From Gammaproteobacteria bacterium (lineage in GTDB: Bacteria > Pseudomonadota > Gammaproteobacteria > Magnimaribacterales > AG-339-G14), in NCBI GenBank assembly GCA_003331625.1, contig QOPF01000003.1, forward strand, positions 33,387 through 97,386: DNA of 64,000 nt, in the 5' to 3' direction. Below the pieces are notes generated by a model. It saw only the letters and a program-made list of their open reading frames with translations. It had not been told where the DNA came from and searched no databases. Both the position numbers and the translations under genes were made by a program. Positions 54,985 to 64,000 of this stretch are shown in pieces; the first letter of the stretch is position 1; each line of letters starts with the position of its first letter.

Positions 54985-55055
54985 AAAGTTTAGATTGGTT
55001 ATTTTGTTTATTTTAATTCATGGTTAGAATAGAAAGCTATTAAAAAGGAGAGCAA

Positions 55056-56168
55056 ATGAATTTTAATTTTTCTGAAGATCAATTATTAATGAAAGAAGAG
55101 GTAAAAAAACTTCTTGATAAAGAAAATTCTGTAAAAAGAAACAGAAACGTTCTTGAAAGCGATGAAAAATTCGATAAAGAACTTTGGGGTCAGTTGGTTC
55201 AAATGGGTTTAACTGCTACAACAATACCTGAAGAGTATGGTGGTATTGGAATGGGTTTCTTAGAGCTTTGCGTTATTGCTGAAGAACTTGGAAGAGGAAT
55301 TGCGCCTGTGCCATTTTCATCAAGCGTTTACTTAGCAACAACTGCAATATTAAATACTTCAAATGAAGAATTAAAAAAAGATTATCTGCCAAAATTGGCA
55401 AGTGGAGATATTATTGGAACTTTAGCGCATTCAGAAAAAACTACCTTTCCTAGTGAATCAGGAATTAGTGTCTCTTGTAAATCTGGAAAAATTTCAGGAA
55501 AAAAAATAGCTGTTCCTGATGGAGATATTGCAAATTTTGCTATCGTTTCTGCAAAAACTGATAACGATAAAATAGGCCTCTTCCTTGTTGATTTATCTAG
55601 TAAAGAAGTTGAAATTAATTCTTTAGAAACCTTTGATCCTTCAAGATCTCATGCTGACATAACATTCAACAATGCGGAAGCAAAGGAATTGTCTAATGAT
55701 GCTTGGGAAAATATAGAAAAACTTCTCAATCAGTCAGCTGTTCTCTTTGCCTTTGAGCAAGTCGGTGGTGCTGAAGCAGCAATGAATCAAGCAAAAGAAT
55801 ATGCAATGGGCAGATACGCTTTTGGTAGAGCAATAGCTTCCTTCCAGGCAATAAAGCATAAAGTTGCAGATATGTATATCTCACTTCAATTAGCACGTTC
55901 AAATTGTTACTACGGAGCTTGGGCTTTGAGTAACGACGCACCTGAATTACCTACTGCTGCAGCTACTGCTAGAGTAAGTGCAACGAAAGCTTTTTATGAA
56001 TGTTCGAAAGAAAACATTCAGACTCATGGTGGAATGGGAGCGACATGGGAATTTGATTGTCACCTTTTCTACAGGAGAGCTAGATTGCTTTCAAGTAATA
56101 TTGGCAGTCAGGGTATATGGAAAGATAAATTAATTACATCACTAGAAAAAAGTAATTCCCCATCATAA
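55056..56168 (+). CDS. acyl-CoA dehydrogenase
   Basis: 370 residues. The N-terminal LLMKEEVKKLLDKE, then TIPEEYGGIGMGFLELCVIAEELGRGIAPVP, and near the C-terminus YAMGRYAFGRAIASFQAIKHKVADMYI and IQTHGGMGATWEFDCHLFYRRA. The typical catalytic Glu position is not obvious at the usual place, a feature shared with some pathway-specific members. A strong AAGGAG site (55045-55050) sits five bases before the ATG. It is followed by another acyl-CoA dehydrogenase gene 30 bases downstream, so the two may form a heteromeric enzyme. Confidence 0.87.
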   Translation: MNFNFSEDQLLMKEEVKKLLDKENSVKRNRNVLESDEKFDKELWGQLVQMGLTATTIPEEYGGIGMGFLELCVIAEELGRGIAPVPFSSSVYLATTAILNTSNEELKKDYLPKLASGDIIGTLAHSEKTTFPSESGISVSCKSGKISGKKIAVPDGDIANFAIVSAKTDNDKIGLFLVDLSSKEVEINSLETFDPSRSHADITFNNAEAKELSNDAWENIEKLLNQSAVLFAFEQVGGAEAAMNQAKEYAMGRYAFGRAIASFQAIKHKVADMYISLQLARSNCYYGAWALSNDAPELPTAAATARVSATKAFYECSKENIQTHGGMGATWEFDCHLFYRRARLLSSNIGSQGIWKDKLITSLEKSNSPS

Positions 56169-56198
56169 AATTAACAATAAAGTAATAAGGAGTAAGTT

Positions 56199-57439
56199 AT
56201 GGATTTTAATGACACTATAGAAGAAGCAAAGTTTAGAGAAGAAGTAAGTAATTGGTTATCCGCTAATGCTGAAAAAAAGGAACATGCTAAAGACATTTAC
56301 CGTCCTTCCGAAATGAGCAGTGAAAATGAATCTGGAGAATCTAGTGCACTGAAAGATGCAAAAGATTGGATGGCAAAAAAATATGGTTCTGGATGGGCAT
56401 GTCTTCACTGGCCTAAAGATTATGGTGGTCGTGACGCCACTCCAATGGAAAGAGTAATTTGGGGTCAGGAAGAATCTAAGTTTAAAGTCCCAGGTGGTTT
56501 CTTTGAGATTGGCCAAGGTATGGCTGGGCCAGTATTGATGTCATACGCAACCGAAGAGCAGAAAAAAAGATATCTCCCTCCTATGGCTAAAGGTGAAGAA
56601 ATTTGGTGTCAGCTTTTTAGTGAACCTGGTGCGGGTTCAGATTTAGCAGGAATTAAAACCAAGGCAGAATTAGATGGAGACACTTGGACTATTAATGGTC
56701 AAAAGGTTTGGACTTCTGGTGCTCATTATAGTGACTATGGAATCATAGTTACTCGAAGTGATTTCTCTGCACCTAAACACAAAGGTCTTACTTATTTCTT
56801 TCTAGATATGAAATCTCCAGGTGTTGAGGTTAGACCAATCAAACAAATTACTGGTGGTGCTAATTTTAATGAAGTGTATTTTACCGATGTGAAAATACCA
56901 GATTCTCAACGTCTTGGTGAAGTTGGTGATGGTTGGAAGGTTTCTCTTACAACACTAATGAATGAAAGACTTGCAGTTGGTGATGCATCAGGTGTTGATT
57001 TTCAAGAAATTTTTGAACTTGCTAAGGAACAAGATTTTAATGGAGATGCTGCAATTTCAAATGGTTCTGTTAGGGAAAAACTAGCTGATTGGTACTGTGA
57101 GCAGTCAGGTCTTAAGTATACAAAGATGCGAAACATCTCTGCTTTATCTCAAGGAAGTACTCCAGGACCTGAAGCTTCAATAACTAAAATCGTAAGTGCT
57201 AATAAACTTCAGGAAATAGCAAACTTTGGTATGGATCTTATGGATAACGCTTCTATCGCTCGCGATGAAGATACAGCTATTTTTCAAGGTAGTTTACTGG
57301 GAGCTCCTTTAATAAGAATTGCTGGGGGAACCGATGAAGTTCTTAGAAATATTATTGCCGAACAAGTACTCGGTATGCCTCAGGATATTAGAGTTGATAA
57401 AAACGTTCCATTCAACGAAATTCCTACTGGCTCTAAGAA

Positions 57440-57443
<4 letters not shown>
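56199..57443 (+). CDS. acyl-CoA dehydrogenase
   Basis: 414 residues; larger member of a pair with the preceding gene. Features: WACLHWPKDYGGRDATPMERVIW, QLFSEPGAGSDLAGIKT (substrate and flavin loop), TINGQKVWTSGAHYSDYG and a C-terminal AGGTDEVLRNIIAEQVLGMP. Pairs of unequal acyl-CoA dehydrogenases (as in steroid or branched-chain degradation) often form alpha2beta2 enzymes. It has a good ribosome site TAAGGAGT (56187-56194). Its stop overlaps the stop of the convergent SLT gene by four bases. Confidence 0.9.
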
Positions 57444-60747
<3,304 letters not shown>

Positions 60748-60751
<4 letters not shown>

Positions 60752-63180
60752 CTAGCAGCCATTTTTAAGGCTTCATCGACATCTACGGAAACCAATCTAG
60801 AAACTCCTGGTTCTTGCATGGTAACTCCCATTAAATGTTTGCTTTTCTCCATTGATATTTTGTTATGAGTTACAAAGATGAATTGAACCTTCTCAGACAT
60901 CTCTTCAACCATATTAATGAACCTAGAGGTATTAAAGTCATCTAAGGGAGCATCTATTTCATCAAGTATGCAAAATGGAGCAGGATTTAAAGAGAAAAAA
61001 CTAAACACTAGTGCGATAGATGATAAAGCCTTTTCACCTCCAGATAATTGTGAAACGTTTACATTTTTCTTTCCAGGAGGCATAGCCTTAAATAAAACTC
61101 CAGATTCTAGTAAATCGCTTTCTGTTAGTTCTAGTTTAGCAAAGCCGCCGCCAAATAATTTAGGAAACAATTCGGCTAATTTTATATTTAACTTATCAAG
61201 AGTATCTTTAAACTTTGTTCTAGATTCTAGATCAATCTTTTTTATAGCACTCTGGAGGGTTTCGAGAGCACTATTTAACTCGATAAGCTGAACATCTATT
61301 TCAGAGTTTCTTTCTTCTTCGAGCTTATACTCTTCAGCAGCTGCTAGATTAATAGGCCCTATCCTTTCAATGGAACTCTCAATTCTAGATATTTCATCAA
61401 TAAGCATATCTTCTGTTAAATCGTCTCTTAAAGAGTCAAGTAGACTTTGTATTTCGTAATTATCATTTTTTAACTGCTCTTCAAAAATAGCAGACTCAGA
61501 AATTAAACCCTGCCTTTCTAATTTTGATTTTTGTATTTCTCCATTAAAACTTTCTAGTGATAAATCTGTTTGATGTATTTTTCTCTCATTATTTCTTATG
61601 AGTTCATTTAGATTATTGAATTCTTCCCTTAAGTTAGATAAGTTGCCTTCAACGTCAATTCTAGAATCCAGTAAAGGCTTGATTTCTGCTTCTATTTTTT
61701 GAATAGGAGCTTCAAGATTAATTAGCTTATTTTCTATAGAAGTTCTATTTGTCTCGGAATCAGATTTGGTTTTTTCTAAAGCGCCTAACTTGCTTTTAAT
61801 TTCTGCGATACTTACTTTAAAGGAAGTAATTTCAGAACTAAGCGCTAGGAGTTCTATTTTTTGAGCTTTAAATTTTTCTTCTTGATATTGAGACTGATGC
61901 TTTAGTGATTCTTTCAATTTTTCTAGCTTCTTTTTAATTTCTATAGAAAAGTTATGTATAACACTTATATCAGTAACATTTTTACTTGCGTAGTCACTGA
62001 CAACTTCTTCAAGAGAAATCGTTAAATTTGATACATCTAGATAAAGTTTTTCAACAAGAAAATCAGGTGACATTGCTCCTTCTAGCTGAGCAAAACTTTC
62101 ATCTAAGGCTTGAAGTTCAGGTTCCTTATGAGAAAGTTCAATTTCAAGCTTGGATTGTTGTTCGACAAGAGATTCTTTCTCTACGAAGAAGCTTTTAAGG
62201 TTTTCTTCTATTTGATCTTTTTCAAGCAATAAATCTTTTTTCTTTTCTTTGAGCAAAGCTAATTCTTGTTCAGAATTAGTAAGGTCCGCTCCACTTGAAT
62301 AATAATCTTGCTGAACTTTATCAATTTTTTGCTGTATTTCAGATTGGTTAACTTTAGATTTATCTATTTCAGCACCTAAAGATATCTTTAGTGTTCTTTC
62401 TTTTTCTAAATTAGATTCGGATTCTTTAATAGTTAAATTTATCTTCGAGATTTTTTCTTTCCTTTTTTGCCAAGATAGTGCTTTGAGGAGTCCTTTTTTG
62501 TTTTTTTCTTCTTCCTTGAGTGATTTATATCTTTCTGCGGATTTAACCTGTCTCTTAAGTTTAAGAAGCTGCCTTTCTATTTCATCTTTCAAGTCTTTCA
62601 CACGACTAAGATTTTCTTTTGTCTTTTTTATTCTCGATTCAGTTTCCTTCTTTCTTTCCCTATAAACAGAAATACCAGCAACTTCTTCGATATACATTCT
62701 GAGCTCTTCGGGTTTAGAACTTATTAATTTCGTTGCCATTTCTTGTTCAATAACCGCATAACTTCTCGGGCCAAGTCCAGTTCCTAGGAAAATGTCAGTA
62801 ATATCTTTTCTTCGACACTCGGAACCATTTAAGTAATAAATAGATCGACCATCAATTTCTAAAACCCTTCTTACAGAAATTTCTGAATAACTAGAATATT
62901 CTCCACCAAGCTTTCCTAGTGAGTTATCAAAAAGTAATTCAACTGATGCTCGACTTGAGGGAGCTCTTGAGGATGAACCGCTGAAAATTACATCCGCCAT
63001 GCTCTCTCCTCTAAGGTTTTTTGCGGATATCTCTCCCATAACCCATCTAACAGCGTCAATTATGTTTGATTTTCCACAACCATTGGGGCCAACTACTCCG
63101 CTCATGCTGCTTGGGAAGGGAATCTTCGTGGGATCCACGAAAGACTTGAAACCTGAAAGACTGATGTTTTTTAATCGCAT
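60748..63180 (-). CDS. smc: chromosome segregation protein SMC, apparently hinge-less short form
   Basis: 810 residues. The head parts are normal: GPNGCGKSN (Walker A, near 32), LGPRSYAVIEQ, the signature LSGGEKALSS (712) and Walker B FCILDEIDAPLDD. Two coiled-coil arms connect them. Usual SMC proteins have about 1150-1200 residues with a globular hinge in the middle; I see no such domain here, only a segment of about 50 residues (roughly 365-415). Smc-zipA-ligA order shows it is the true orthologue, not a paralogue. The gene is open throughout, so truncation by frameshift is not the cause. ScpA/ScpB are not in the window. Confidence 0.88.
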
Positions 63181-63229
63181 CCTTGGGATGACATTTTAAC
63201 CGATTTGACCTTATAAAGTCTGATTTTTT

Positions 63230-63778
63230 TTATTTATTTAATTCTTTCAGAGCAAGATTCATCGCAAGAATCAAGGATTCTTTTTCTTTTAAATTAGATG
63301 AGTTTTCAAGAGCTATGGACCAATTCTTTAAAGCATCTTTAAATTTTCTTTCTTTAAAAAACCTTAGGCCATTAAGTGAGAGCGCCCTAGTATCAGAAGG
63401 ATCCAGATAAAGAGATTTATCGATAAGACTTATGATTTCAGAAGTAAAAATCTGATTAGTTTCATAATTAGACTCTGCTAGAAAAGCATAAACACTTGAA
63501 TCAACCCGGTCAGGATAATTATTTATAAAAAAATTAAAACATTCGATAGCCAATTTAAATTGTTCATCATAGAAAAATCTTTTAGCTGATAACATAATTT
63601 CAGAAGAATTTAAAAAATTTGAATTCAATTGCTTAAAAAAGGATTTATCTAAATTGTTCTCAGCATAATAAGAATCCTGAAAGGATAGTTTTTTAAACGA
63701 ACCATAACCTTGAAGTATAAAAAATAGAGTAAAAGTAAAAATAAAAATTGTAAGGTAAGAAAAAATCGTTTTTGTCAT
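63230..63778 (-). CDS. CcmI-like TPR protein of cytochrome c maturation
   Basis: 182 residues; one N-terminal membrane helix (5-27), then TPR-like helical repeats (AKRFFYDEQFKLAIECFNFF, LDPSDTRALSLNGLRFFKERKFKDALKNW). Overlaps ccmH by four bases (ATGA), the arrangement of ccmH and ccmI. CcmI delivers apocytochrome c to the maturation system, and normally has about 400 residues, so this is a short form that keeps only the anchor and TPR part. Confidence 0.7.
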   Translation of the reverse strand: MTKTIFSYLTIFIFTFTLFFILQGYGSFKKLSFQDSYYAENNLDKSFFKQLNSNFLNSSEIMLSAKRFFYDEQFKLAIECFNFFINNYPDRVDSSVYAFLAESNYETNQIFTSEIISLIDKSLYLDPSDTRALSLNGLRFFKERKFKDALKNWSIALENSSNLKEKESLILAMNLALKELNK

Positions 63779-64000
63779 TTTCTTAAAAATTTTAATAAAA
63801 GGATAAATCCAATAAAAGTTAGTAATAAGGGAAAAGCATATAAAAAGAAAAGTGAAATTTTATTTTGTGGCATAAATAGAATTCCTTCGCCATATATGCT
63901 GATTAATTTATTCTTTATTTCTTGAGGGGAGCTACCATTTTTTAAATCTCGAAATATTACTTTCTTTAAATCAATAGCAATATCTGAGTCAGATTCAGCT
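63775..64000 (-). CDS. cytochrome c maturation protein CcmH, C-terminal part (partial)
   Basis: The last 74 codons of an open frame running off the window end (63999 to 63775). ESDSDIAIDLKKVIF fits the segment right after the redox CxxC of CcmH, GSSPQEIKNKLISIYGEGILFMPQNK fits the family, and the C-terminus is a membrane helix followed by KFLRK. The CxxC itself lies outside the window. It is the upstream partner of the CcmI-like gene with a TGA overlap. Confidence 0.85.
   Translation of the reverse strand, partial: AESDSDIAIDLKKVIFRDLKNGSSPQEIKNKLISIYGEGILFMPQNKISLFFLYAFPLLLTFIGFILLLKFLRK

Noticed and set aside
60917..61291. Plus-strand frame of 124 codons
   Set aside because: Shadow of the conserved C-terminal head of smc.

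Overview
The window looks like a piece of a streamlined, AT-rich marine gammaproteobacterial chromosome, most like the SAR86 group. This is an inference from gene content and style, not from a marker-gene comparison. ZipA, the smc-zipA-ligA order, an Hda homologue beside purM-purN, a COQ7-type ubiquinone hydroxylase and the umuDC/LexA arrangement point to Gammaproteobacteria. The very low GC, near-zero spacing, many 1-26 nt gene overlaps and absence of mobile elements point to a free-living oligotroph. No gene-free stretch exceeds 300 bases. The longest gap (about 6609-6847) holds a strong terminator and a candidate structured RNA.

Layout. 1-5.1 kb: 3' end of a beta-ketoacyl synthase facing a minus-strand block (SDR, Maf, folE, DUF4389, gpsA, patatin). 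5.2-9.9 kb: SLC13 transporter, candidate ncRNA, SDR, panD, tRNA-Asp, PhoD-type phosphatase, tRNA-Val(UAC). 9.9-16.9 kb: a biotin-dependent acyl-CoA carboxylase pair beside an enoyl-CoA hydratase, an AtuA-like protein and an EamA exporter, resembling the acyclic terpene (or leucine) degradation route. 17-28.5 kb: xseA, an M23 lipoprotein, a TlpA-like lipoprotein, sppA, the hda/pgsA-like/DUF2066 block divergent from purM-purN-DUF3108, then dcd, recR and dnaX. 28.5-36 kb: recX, a serine hydrolase, nadC-nadA, yqgE, dsbD, an HNH protein. 36-48 kb: pyrB, SOS-regulated umuDC, coq7, tRNA-Val(GAC), an MsrA-thioredoxin-MsrB fusion, a glycosyltransferase, a large secreted metallopeptidase, a flavin monooxygenase and a rhodanese. 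48-57.4 kb: acyl-CoA metabolism (hydratase, thioesterase, three acyl-CoA dehydrogenases, a quinone reductase-like enzyme), a photolyase with a DUF2256 partner and tRNA-Leu. 57.4-64 kb: SLT lysozyme-like lipoprotein, ligA, zipA, a short smc, and ccmI/ccmH-like cytochrome c maturation genes running off the end.

How it fits together: the content suits an aerobic heterotroph oxidising acyl-CoA and branched or isoprenoid carbon, taking up dicarboxylates and hydrolysing phosphoesters and proteins outside the cytoplasm. It also has several light and oxidative damage defences (photolyase, Pol V, RecX/RecR, methionine sulfoxide repair fed by DsbD).

Points most worth a second look: an SMC with no recognisable hinge; a dnaX with an A10 slip site followed at once by a -1 stop; a candidate ncRNA with a 13-nt match to the 16S 3' end; an MsrA-Trx-MsrB fusion whose stop codon lies inside a tRNA gene; and an Hda homologue without a P-loop.
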